A stretch of 64,000 nucleotides of DNA from Macrolepiota albuminosa. Its lineage: Eukaryota > Basidiomycota > Agaricomycetes > Agaricales > Agaricaceae. This document shows positions 45,691-55,535 of this stretch, piece by piece. The first letter of the stretch is position 1, and each line of letters starts with the position of its first letter. The notes under the pieces are model-generated. The model saw nothing but the letters and a program-made list of their open reading frames with translations. It was not told the DNA's origin and did no database searches. The stretch spans positions 186,001-250,000 of the forward strand of contig JAMWFC010000041.1 in the NCBI GenBank assembly GCA_027475525.1, written 5' to 3'. The translations under genes were made by a program, and so were the position numbers.

Positions 45691-46791
45691 TGATGACGCC
45701 CAAAGTTTGGTCAGTAACAAATGTATCAATAGTGTTACCGTACCAAGAGTTTGCGTTGGGCGCGCTATAAGTGATTTGAGGAGTCCCGGGCAGGTCCCAG
45801 AGAACGCGTCTGTGAAAAAGGGTAAAAGTCGGTAACAGGTGTCGGCAAGTGTCAAGCGCTAAGGTAAAGCGCCTAAGGAAAATGCGGTAAGTGAACACTG
45901 CAAGGGTGAGCGGCAAAAGCACGATAAGCTTAGCGAAGTTCTAAGCGTCGATAATGCCTGCCGTAGTTGCAAGGCGCGAGGGTGTCGTATGTTAGCGAGA
46001 GTCTGCAACTGCCGACGAGTTCGACGTTGCCGACCGTAAATGAGCTCTTGAGCGTAAGGGAGACTGAAGTAAGTGGGGGAACTCTGGTCTATTCGTCTGA
46101 TGCCGTATGTACAAGTCGGTAAGTACTTTATATACTACAAGGAGTTCACCGTCGCCAGTGACCAACCATCGCCAAAGTGCGGTAAACTGGAAAATTTCAT
46201 AGGGGTAGCTCCAACGGTTTCTGATCCCTACCGTCCTTTGAGGACCCTTGGCGCCACCAGGCAGCAGATCGCGGTACTAAACCATCAATCCATCACCCTT
46301 CTGTCTGTCAGAACACCTAAGCGACGTTGGGCGCCAAATCGAGACGGTAAGCGGTGTCAGACGCCAAGGTCAAACACCAAGCTGTCCGTCAGTTTTTGAT
46401 AGATCATCAAGCTTCTCGCTAAGCGCTGTCATCAGTGACTGATGCCATCTGTCAGTTGTCATTCCTGCTGTTTTGATAGATCATCAAGCTTCTCGCTAAG
46501 CGCTGTCATCAGTGACTGATGCCATCTGTCAGTTGTCATTCCTGCTGCCATCGGCGCTATCATTGATCGGATCTGCTTCTTGCCGTGCGTGGCCGTTGGG
46601 AATGGCTTAAAATAGGTAGAACGCGTGCGCTAAGTTTGGAACGAGTGCGGCAAGGTTTCCGGAGCCGGTGCCGAGTCTGCCGTTGATGCGCCTAACCTGT
46701 ATAGGGTCCTATCACCAACGAGTGCGGCAAGGTTTCCGGAGCCGGTGCCGAGTCTGCCGTTGATGCGCCTAACCTGTATAGGGTCCTATCA
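45691..46791 (-). repeat. E2 LTR, 5' copy (947 bp plus two 77-bp duplications)
   Basis: 1101 bp as printed. Subtracting the two 77-bp duplications (starting at 46394 and 46640) leaves 947 bp, exactly the length of the other LTR. Confidence 0.92.
46394..46547. repeat. Perfect 77-bp tandem duplication (E2 LTR)
   Basis: Copies 46394-46470 and 46471-46547 are identical. The other E2 LTR has only one copy at the matching place. Confidence 0.95.
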
Positions 46792-46793
46792 CC
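46640..46793. repeat. Perfect 77-bp tandem duplication across the E2 LTR end
   Basis: Copies 46640-46716 and 46717-46793 are identical. The first copy already includes the LTR end (TATCA) plus the flanking CC, so the unit spans the element-host junction, which a retroelement process would not do. Confidence 0.95.
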
Positions 46794-46799
46794 AGTCCC

Positions 46800-47945
46800 A
46801 GTGTTTCAGTGGAATATTCATTTATTAATATTCAATATTGTGTATAGCGGTGGGTTCTACTCCTTCTACTTCACCTTAACAGGAATAATGGTGTGTTTTT
46901 ATATGGGTGCATTTTTGCTCTACATGTACATCGTACTGACCTGTAGTAAGTGCCTGTGGTAGTTGATCTGACCAAAACTCTAGAAATTACTGAAGCAGGA
47001 TAGGATGGAGGAGTTGACGCATGAGATCATTCCAGTACACATGACAAGTGATGATACACCAGGGCTGGCTACTTTTTTTACAAAGACCAGCACAAAGATA
47101 GCCAGCCACAGTGTATTATCAACTGGTCATGAGCACTGGAATGAACACATGCACAAACTCGTCCATCTTATGCCACTGCAGAAATCTCTGGAGTTTTCAA
47201 CAGATCAAATTCATGATGCTAGTGGACGTCAGCAGCCTGCTGCTATTATATAATGTGAACTAGTGGGAGTCAAGCCCACCTCTTGTACACAATATAAAAT
47301 ATCAATTTATAAATATTCCATTGTACCACAGGCGCTTACTACAAGTCAGGACAGTGTTCATGTAGTACACAAATGGACTCATACAGAATTTGAATGGATA
47401 GAGATTTTACTGCAACTGGTGCATCTGTATTGAATTGACAATATTAGACTGATATTAATTTACACCATAGCATTATACACAAAGCATCTGTGGTGTAGTG
47501 GAATATTTCCAATTGATATTCCTTGTATCTTGCAATAGGTGGGTTTGACTCCTCCTAGTGCATTGACATCGAATTTAGGAATTTTTGACCACACATAGAA
47601 TATTAGACTGATGTTTATTTACATCATAGCAGTGTACAGTAAGCATTAGTGGTCTAATGGAATATTATTTATTGGTTTTTATTATGTCTTGCAGTAGGCA
47701 GGTTTGATTCCTACTAGTGCATTTATATCAAACTGTTTAGAATTTTTGGCCTGCTTAGCTAATTGTTATTTACTACACAGTATGATATACAAAGTAAGGT
47801 TCTAATTTAAACAGGGTGACATGATATTTATTTAGACTATAGCAGTATACAGTAAGCATCAATGGTCTAGTGGAATATTATCTATTGGTGTTCATTATGT
47901 GTTGCAGTAGGTGGGTTCGACTCCTGCTTAGTGCAATAAACATTA
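46800..47945 (+). repeat. Cluster of tRNA-like (SINE-type) repeats
   Basis: About five related units: near 46800-46870, 47265-47345 (minus), 47478-47570, 47648-47735 and 47856-47945. The best one has an A box TGGTCTAGTGG (47863-47873) and B box GGTTCGACTCC (47914-47924), the Pol III promoter pair, with no proper tRNA fold between them. Copies share GTGGAATATT and CAGTAGGTGGG. They look like decayed tRNA-derived SINEs or tRNA relics. Confidence 0.65.
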
Positions 47946-48115
47946 AAATGTTTGCAATTTTTGATCTGCTTAGCTAATTGTTATTTACTAAACTGTAAGA
48001 TAAACAAAGTAAGGTTTTGTCAAGCAATAAATCAAACTTCTTTTGTAATTTAAACAGGGTCACATGATATCTATTTTCAGAACTTGCTTCATATAAAGTT
48101 CTTGTCTGTTTTTTT

Positions 48116-50098
48116 AATTCTTTATCTGCCATGTCTAATGAAGAACTCCACCAACAGGTCATTGACGCAGATGTTTGAGTATTATACCTTGCTCTCAGAG
48201 GAGGCCTGTGTCAACTCAAAGCACAGCAGAAGAACCTGGTAAGATACAAGCACTTCTGCCTAATAGACATGCACTAATAGTTGTCTTGTAGATTGACATG
48301 TGGTTCATGGCTAGGGACATTAAGGATGACAAGAAACTTCTCCTTGATGCCAGAAGAAGTTTTATCAAGGAAGTTATCCTGCTACTCCAGAGCAAGCTTT
48401 CTGATGAGGATATGACCAGATGGTTGAAGAACACTGCGAAAAAATAGACCCAGAGGAGCAGAAGGGGGGAAGAACCAAGTAGGGGCAAAGAACGACCTGA
48501 TCTGTTGACTGAGGCTGGTCTGTCGATGGCACTGGCACAAGAAGACCGGATAGGTCATAGGCTGGCAACAGGAGATTCATCTGGTCCATCACCAATTCCA
48601 AAGAAGAGAAAACAACCAAGTCCTCCAGCAGCAGGAGATTTGTCTGATCCGTCGTCAAATCTCAAGAAGCTAAAATGGATGACCTATATTGGTCAACGTC
48701 CTCCTGGTATCTATCATCAACAGAAGGAGCAGGAGAGTGAGGATGAGGATGAGGATGAGGATGAAGAGGAAGAGGAAGAGGAAGAACAAGAGGGCAGAAT
48801 ACCGAAGGGGGAAATTATTGGAGGGATACTGTTGGGCAGGTATCTGAGGACAGCACCTCATTGCGAGGGTCAGCACATCAACCTCCCTTGCCAATATTGC
48901 ACAAGTAAGTGGCTACAGTGTGTCAGGACAAAGGGTGGCACCGCATGCAATCTCTGCTGGCTCATTCACAAACGAACATGCAGCCTGATGATTGTCAAGA
49001 AAACCATCAAGTCCAGCAACAAGGAAAAGGGGAAAAAACCACTAAGAAAGAAGTCAGTGACGATTATCAAGAGTGATGATGATATGAAACTCTTTTCCTG
49101 CTCAAATAGCTAATCAATAGTTAGCAGATGAACCACCCAGTCCAATCGTGAGACTATCAAAACCGTCTATCCATCTATCCCAACCGTTGACCTCCAACCA
49201 CCCAGCAGATCCTCTTCTGGTCAAGAGAAAGGGCAAGGAGCAGGCAATGGAGTCTAGTCACAGTGAGGACATTGTGGCTGGTATAATGGCAGAGGTAGAG
49301 AGCTGTTTGAACAGGATGGAGAATGGGTTTTAGGAAGCATTGCAGAATGTTGGGGAGCAGGTGCAGGACAGGTTTGTTACAGCTGAGGAGAGCTGGTTAC
49401 CGCATATTGAGAACTTCTTCCATTGCTACCAGACTCAGGTCAACACGCTTGGTGGCCGCATAGAAACCCTGCAAACCAATGTTTCTCTTGCGGATGAGAT
49501 GCTTGCATCCCATAACAGACAGATCTATCAGACGGAAGAGCAGATCTGCTATATTTGGTATATGGTTGACATTTTGCAGAGTCAACTTCACATCTCCACA
49601 TGTCCCTCCAGTTTGTCAGCTCAGGATGATGTGGCAGTGCATCCAACAGGGCACAGTAGACTTGGACCCATTGTTGAAGAGGAAAAAACCACTCCTGACC
49701 CCACTCCTGACCAATCCCCTGCCACTGCTGATGTATCCATTCCCACTAGTGATACCTCTGCCCTTGCCACTGACCAATCCCATCATGCTGCTGACTTATC
49801 TACTCTCACCGTCACTCTGTCCCTGCTTCAACAAACATCCTCAGGAATGTCTCCCATACAAACATTTCCATCACTCCCTCAACCATCTTCTGTCCCTCCA
49901 CCAGTCCCTGCCAAGAACCCTCTCCCTGGCCCAAGGAGACAGGCTCGCAGCAACTCCCAAAGTAGTTGGCTGCCAATGCAACAGATCCTTTGTTGTGAAC
50001 CATGGATCTGTTGTAGTGCTAAGGCTGGGGAGTGTGCAGTGAGCACAAAACAGGAGGTTCCTCCTGTAAGTCAGGCAGTGGTGTGTGTGGTACGCTAG
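48116..50098 (+). pseudogene. Decayed Cys-cluster and coiled-coil ORF of the kind found in fungal repeats
   Basis: Start ATGTCTAATG near 48133 (SNEELHQQVIDADV then TGA), a donor after AQQKNL, then WFMARDIKDDKKLLLDAR, a TAG, and a 202-codon frame (48505-49113). That frame has an acidic repeat (Glu/Asp, GAG/GAT microsatellite, 48738-48790) and a Cys/His cluster (CQYCTSKWLQC, CNLCWLIHKRTC). A further frame at 49340-50098 has a coiled-coil candidate (YQTQVNTLGGRIETLQTNVS) and a Ser/Pro-rich tail. I recall similar uncharacterised repeat-associated proteins in mushroom genomes but cannot name the family. Stops make this copy a relic. Confidence 0.5.
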
Positions 50099-50930
50099 GT
50101 GACAGGAGAAGTGTAGGCCCCAGTTGCCACTCTAAGTTGACTGCAGATCCGGTGACTAAAGCAGATCCGCCATCAGCGGCTCCATCATTAGCAATGGTCC
50201 TACTGTTGCCATCGACTACTGCTGATGGTGTTGGCCTCTGTTTCTGATTTTTCCCTCCATTTTTGTGTGTAGCCTTACGTGCTGCTGCTGCTGCCACATT
50301 TTTTTCACGATCAGCTTGGGTGCTGTACTTGGCAGCTACTGGCTACTTGTGATGGTTGAGATAAACCGTCCAGCAGAAGATGTCACCAGATCTATACTGT
50401 CCTTGACAGTCTCTCCAGAAGTTCAGCAGACACAATAGCTCAGGCTGACCAAGATTATGGGGATCTTGGAATATCAGACCCTCTGGAAGATATCTTAAAT
50501 ATATGAATTGCTGATCATTGGTCCTCACTGCCTTGTAAGGAGCAGATTCATACCGGTAACCAGACACAATTTCTGACGGAGTGATCAGATGATGAGCAAA
50601 GGTAGAGAAAACTAGGATTCACTGTAATGAGTATTTAGATAGTCCCAGACAAGCATTTCCAATTCTGCTCAAGTTTGAAATATATTTGATCCTGGATCTG
50701 CTGGTAATATTGGGAATCTATCCCTATCCAGATCAAGGATAAGGTCATGGCATGTAAGGATAGGAGAAGTCAAATTATGGGGTGATTGCATGTTGGACGG
50801 CATGTCTCTCCCAAGAAGAGCAGACATGTAATCCATCATCTTCTTGTTGAGGTCAATAACAAGATCAGGAAAGGAGTCTTGAAAGGTAGGTCTGTTAGCA
50901 TGGGTCAAGTATGACATATTGTTATGACTA
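50019..50930 (-). pseudogene. Decayed ORF convergent with the Cys-cluster ORF
   Basis: Pieces on the minus strand: SYLTHANRPTFQDSFPDLVI and HDLILDLDRDRFPILPADPG (50917-50669), YKAVRTNDQQFIYLRYLPEG and LLNFWRDCQGQYRSGDI (50567-50343), and a basic tail (50297-50019). Stops lie between the pieces. Function unknown. The two convergent genes may belong to one mobile unit. Confidence 0.45.
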
Positions 50931-50966
50931 TAATTAGTGTCAAAATTGTTTAAAGAATGATGGCAC

Positions 50967-51095
50967 TGTAGCGTAGTCTGCTAGGTGGCGTTGACCACAT
51001 AGCGTTTACTTACTTTACTTACTTGATACTTAGCATATTATATTATATTTATTATATTATATTTATTATAATATTATTTACATAATTATTGCCTG
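50967..51095 (+). repeat. Truncated LTR-like copy related to the E5 LTR
   Basis: TGTAGCGTAGTCTGCTAGG followed by GGCGTTGACCACATAGC and an AT-rich stretch matches the E5 LTR start at 61040 with substitutions. It joins directly to the RNase H fragment at about 51100. Confidence 0.7.
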
Positions 51096-51431
51096 ATGTC
51101 ACTGCCTATACTGGGCCACTTATGGCCATGACACAGAACGGATCACCATTCACTTGGAGGCCACTGCACCAGCAGTGCTTTGAAATGGTCAAACAAATCT
51201 GTATAAAGACTCTAGTGATTTGACTGATTGACCCTAAACAGGATGAGCCTATATGGCTCATTTGCGATGCGTCTAAGACAGGCGTTGGTGTCATGTGTGG
51301 CCAGGGGAGTAGCTGGCAGATGTGCCACCCAGCAGGGTTCATGTCGAAAAAGTTCACGACTGCCCAGCAAAACTATGCTGTGCACGAGCTTGAGACCCTA
51401 GCTATACTTGAGGCCCTCCTTAAGTGGGAAG
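51096..51431 (+). pseudogene. E4-family RT/RNase H fragment, left half
   Basis: AYTGPLMAMTQNGSPFTW, WLICDASKTGVGVMCGQG and FTTAQQNYAVHELETLAI end at LLKWE, where an E2-like LTR begins (51432). It matches the minus-strand E4 copy at 58990-59300. Confidence 0.8.
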
Positions 51432-51440
51432 TGATAGGAC

Positions 51441-51958
51441 TGTAAGGGCGACCTCTAGAGGCTGTGGCTCAGTCACACAGCTGGCAGAGGGAGATCCAAA
51501 GTGTATTAGAATATATACTGACAATATCAAGGTAGCTACTCACCTGGCAGAGGGAGATCCAAAGAGAACAAGTCTGGGGATTCCCTATGCCAGGTTGGAC
51601 GCTTCTGGGGCCTCTGAAGCGTGGGAAACAACTGTACAGTACAACAAAACCTTAAAAACTCGAAAATTGACTAACCAAACAAGTGTGCAAACAAGGGAGG
51701 AAAACTCCGGACTTTAGAAGTCAGAAAGGCAAACTCCGGCTTATCTAAGCAGCCTGGAGCGGTGCTGAAGGGCCCACACTTGTCTGAGTGATAGCTAAAG
51801 AACCAGAGCACCTCAAAGGTTGAGAATAGTACCAACAGATAGTGTTGAAGAAGTAGTAACAGCAAAATGAGAGAATGGTAGAAGAAATAAGGAAGTGAAT
51901 GAAAGGAGAGTGAAGAAATAAGGAGTGAAAGAAGAAAGGAATGAGGGGTCCCCTGACA
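51441..51958 (+). repeat. Solo LTR of family A with perfect 5-bp target duplication
   Basis: TGTAAGGGCGACC to CCCCTGACA, 518 bp, flanked on both sides by AGGAC (51436-51440 and 51959-51963). The element body was lost by LTR-LTR recombination. Confidence 0.92.
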
Positions 51959-52710
51959 AGGACCCCATACAGGATCAGCGCATCAACGCCAGGCTACGGC
52001 AACGCAGCACCGGCTCAGGATACCTTAGCGCACGCTAATTAACCAATTTTGGCGATATTTGACGGCTGCGCACTGCAAGAAGCAGATCTGATTAATGATA
52101 GCGCTGATAGCAGCAAGAATGACAACTGACAGATGGCATCCATCACTGACAACAGCGCTTAGTGAGAAGATTGATGATCTATCAAAAACTGACGGACAGC
52201 TTGGTGTTTGACCTTGGCGTCTGACACCAATTAGCGCCTCGATCTGATGCCTGACATCGCTAAGCATTTTGGACAGACAGAAGGGTGATGGATTGATGGT
52301 TTAGCTTTGCGATCTGCTGCCTGGCATCGCTAAGGGTCTTGAATGGATGGTAGGGATCTGAAACCGTTGAAGCTACCCCTATGAAATTTTCTAGTTTACC
52401 GCACTTTGGCAATGGTTAGTCACTGGTGACGGTGAACTCCTTGTAGTATAAAAAGTACTTACCGACTTGTACATACCCATCAAACAATAGACCAGAGTTT
52501 CCTGCTCCCCTTTCTTCAGTCTCCCTTACGCTCAAGACCTCATTTACGGTCGGCAACGTTGAACTCATCAGCAGTTGCAGACTCTCGCTAACACTCGACA
52601 CACTTGCGCCTTGCAGCTACGGCAGGCATTATCGACGCTTAGACTTTGCTAAGCTTACCGTGCTCCTGCCATTCACATTGCCGTGTTCATTTACCGCTTC
52701 TTTCATAGGC

Positions 52711-52824
52711 GCTTTACCTTAGCGCTTTACCCTTGCCGACCCCCTTACCAATTTTTCCTCATTTTCTGCTTTACCTTAGCGCTTTACCCTTGCCGACCCC
52801 CTTACCAATTTTTCCTCATTTTCA
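52711..52824. repeat. 57-bp tandem duplication
   Basis: Two identical copies (52711-52767 and 52768-52824) inside the old LTR. The period differs from 77, so this is treated as a separate event. Confidence 0.9.
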
Positions 52825-52911
52825 CAGGCGTGTTCTCTGGGACCTGCCCAGGACTCCTCACATCACTTATAGCACGCCCAACACAAGCTTTTGGTATGGT
52901 AACACTATAGT

Positions 52912-53960
52912 TATATTTCCTTCTTATCCACAATATTGGTAGAGGGCCCACCAGCCTGATACTCTTGATGTGTGTGGACAATAGACCCACGTTCAGATAT
53001 GACTGTTCCAGAGAGGCTGCCATCCCTGCCCTCTGATGATGACTGATATGAGGAGCCTGAAGAGGCTCAAATGGAATCTCCTGTGCCACATGAGACAGCA
53101 GCACAATATATGGCATGCAAACGGCACAATAGTAATTGATGGGCCAAGATGGACTGTCAGGTGCAAGATAGAGCCAAGCAAGGAGCTGCCCTCCTTGAAG
53201 ACAAAACTGGGTGCATTTCTGTTATGCTCAGTATTGTGATCTATTGTGATCACATGATTGAGCACCAGAACTCATTCTTCAGCACGGAGTTGTCTCCCCA
53301 ATTCTATTGGTCGCCAGTGACCAACACTATTTTTGTCAGGCAAGAAGCCCATGCAGCCAGGGCCTTTGAGGCTGACAAAGAGGGCAATGCCATGCAGATG
53401 CCCCACAACAGTAAGGTGTATCAAGTTGCACCTCGTGGATTCCTCCACAGTTCTTGAGAGCTTTGCAGGCTCTATTCACTGGTGAACAACCAGTTTACAC
53501 TGATTTGTCAGCATCAGTTGGGCTATCTTCTGCTCAATGAATTCAAATAGGTGACTTTAAACTGCCACCCTACTGCCAGAGACAGAGCCATGTCTCACTT
53601 ACTCAACAAGGCCCCATACAAAACCATTATAGTACCCTTCACAAGTCCTGAAGAGCAGGAGAAAGTTCTGTGGATGATTGTTCCTTCGTGGATTTATTGC
53701 CACAAGGAAAGTGGGAGACTGGTCTTTGTCAGCCTGACTCTCTCTGATCCAAAGCAACCCTTTGCTTTGGACTACCTGGGCTCATATGTCCTTCTCTATG
53801 AGTGTCCTGGGATGCCCAATGTGTGGACTGGTCTGGCCATGGACCATGCCATGCACTCAGCTCCACGTCTAGCACATGGTATGGGCCTACCCATTTCAGG
53901 CAGAGTTTGCTAGCCCATCCCTTTGAAAGTTTCAGGTTATGCGTTGACAGATAGACCAAC
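52912..53960. other. Repeat-derived region with two unassigned plus frames and an integrase tail
   Basis: Plus frames at 53149-53457 (SFFSTELSPQFYWSPVTNTI) and 53551-53913 (YKTIIVPFTSPEEQEKVLWM) are coding-like but unknown. On the minus strand 53959-53729 reads MVYLSTHNLKLSKGWASKLC, the C-terminal DNA-binding end of the E4 integrase. Confidence 0.45.
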
Positions 53961-53964
53961 GCTC

Positions 53965-54718
53965 CTACTGATATCGGCGGGTCTGTTCATCTACAGTGAT
54001 TGGCGTTTTTTGCCTGAAAGACTTGCATCTCAATGATGGCATCATGCACTGCCGCAATATTCTCCAGGGCCCACCTGGCAAACTTGACCACTCCTTGGTG
54101 AGCCACCACATCCGCACAAATTTTGTGCAGCATGGAGGGCAAGTACCCTCCATTGAGCTTAAAAGATGCATATTCTGTCATCTCCAAGATACTCACATTA
54201 ATTGCAAACTCAGTGAGTGGACACCAGTCCACCCAGTTTTGTTGATTAGAGCAAACAACTGCCCTCAAGATCTGGCCTATACTGCAGTTGGCCTGCTTAG
54301 TCTGCCCATCCGTTTGAGGATGGAAGGATGTCAACATAAGGAGTCTAGCTCCTAACAGCTTGTGGAGTTTCTTCCACCATTGAGACGTGAACTTTGAGTC
54401 ACGGTTACTCATGATAGTACTAGGCAGCCCATGCAGCCTAACAATCTCCCTGAGGTAGATCCACGACAGCTTCTTAGCCGTCAATGTAGTTTGCACCGGG
54501 ATAAGGTGCACCATGCTCGTCATGCGGCATATCACCACCCAGAGGTAATCAAACCCTCTAGACTCGGGAAAGGGACCTACAAAGTCCATTCCAATGGAGT
54601 TCCAAGGTTTTACCGGCACGGGTAGCTGGTGTAACTTCCTAGCCAGGGCTCCAGGGGGCAACTTTGCCCTCTGACACACTGCGCATGATGCGCAGAACTT
54701 GGTAACCTCTTGGGCCAT
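53965..54718 (-). pseudogene. E4-family integrase, copy 1
   Basis: CASCAVCQRAKLPPGALA (zinc Cys), IGMDFVGPFPESRGFDYLW (first Asp), STIMSNRDSKFTSQWWKK (second Asp), SFHPQTDGQTKQANCSI (Glu replaced by Lys in the QTKQAN motif) and DWCPLTEFAINVS. It is open for 243 codons. Loss of the catalytic Glu suggests inactivity. Very similar to copy 2 at 57494-58189. Confidence 0.8.
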
Positions 54719-55507
54719 CTGTGGCCATCAGTACCATCTACAGATATATCTCAATGTTCGTGCGGCACCGAAGTGCCCCACCAGTGTATGGGCCTGGTCC
54801 AGTACTTGTGTAACAATAGTTCACATACAGGGAAGGCAAACCACTGCCACTCCTTGATGGTTTTCCATTGTGATCAGTCTACCAGGCCCCTGCCTGAAAG
54901 GGTGGTCATCAGGATTGGTGATTATCTTGGTGAAGAGAGAATCATGACCATATGCTCGCACCACTTCTATGCAAAAGTTGTCGTTGCCCAGGCTAGGGGG
55001 CTGAGATGAAGGCGATTCATCTTCAAGCATCTCAGCCAGAGTGATGGGTCTATTGGAACACTTGTGTTTCCCAGATGCCTCTGGACCCATGACTTCATGC
55101 TCCTTGAGCAGTTGGATGGCTACATCCCGCTCTTCATGCTGCTCCCTGAGGCGAGTACTTCACCTCTGTTTATCGTCGCATATCGCGTGTACATCCAGGA
55201 CATGCTCCCTGATTTCCTGATATCAGTGGAGAGGTAAATCCTCCCCATCTGGGTCTATGCAGCAGTCTGCCTGCACATACTTGTGAGGCTCATGAGCCTC
55301 TCCAACTACATCACTCTCAAAATAGCAAGACAAGCAGTCTGCCACTTTATTGAGTTCACCTTTAACATAGGTGATGTCAAACTGGTATCTCGACATGTAG
55401 TCGATTCAACGTCGCTGATATGGTGACAAGTTCAACTGAGTTTTGAAAAACTCAAGCACCTTGTGATCGGTTATAATATGGATGGGGTATCCCATCAGCT
55501 TATCCTC
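54719..55507 (-). pseudogene. E4-family RNase H right half and linker
   Basis: On the minus strand, DKLMGYPIHIITDHKVLEF-like sequence starts at 55507 directly after a 28-bp LTR end. A linker follows with EASGKHKCSNRPITLAEMLE and GNDNFCIEVVRAYGHDSLFT. It matches the copy at 58292-58990. Several stops. Confidence 0.65.
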
Positions 55508-55535
55508 TGATGACGCCCAAAGTTTGGTCAGTAAC
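55508..55535. repeat. 28-bp remnant of an E2-type LTR end
   Basis: TGATGACGCCCAAAG then TTTGGTCAGTAAC equals the terminal 28 bases of the E2 LTR. The rest of the LTR is absent. It sits at the same RNase H position where the old LTR enters at 51432, but in opposite orientation. Confidence 0.85.

Larger units (their letters stand above)
36489..46791 (-). mobile_element. E2: young Ty3/gypsy element with an antisense extra gene
   Basis: Flanked by two LTRs (36489-37435 and 45691-46791). CCAG precedes the left LTR and follows the right one, a 4-bp target duplication. Gag-pol runs on the minus strand from 45607 to about 38888. Next to the 5' LTR a primer site TGGAGCCCACCGCGAGG is plausible, and next to the other LTR lies the purine tract TTGGGGGGAGA. 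Internal order: gag with zinc knuckle, protease, RT, RNase H, integrase, then a spliced ORF on the plus strand (37606-38457). Seven of the eight 77-bp artefact duplications lie within or at the edge of E2. Confidence 0.9.
51432..52911 (+). repeat. Old E2-like LTR split by a family A solo LTR
   Basis: TGATAGGAC (51432-51440) continues after the inserted LTR as CCCATACAGG and follows the minus-strand form of the E2 LTR, strongly diverged, to AACACTAT at about 52911. About 38 terminal bases are missing. It contains a 57-bp tandem duplication at 52711-52824. Confidence 0.8.

Noticed and set aside
36871..46399. Near-identical 108-codon frames at 36871-37197 and 46073-46399
   Set aside because: Both sit at the same place in the two E2 LTRs. 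Identity follows from LTR duplication and there is no protein-like composition.
39248..46793. 77-bp repeats as a real minisatellite or transposon target duplication
   Set aside because: Units share no sequence, the copies are perfect, the period is fixed, and coding frames and LTR length are restored by single copies.
46800..47945. Possible CRISPR-like array
   Set aside because: Units vary in length, orientation and sequence, carry Pol III boxes, and the genome is eukaryotic.
47856..47945. Functional tRNA gene
   Set aside because: A and B boxes are good, but no cloverleaf with acceptor and anticodon stems can be drawn by eye.
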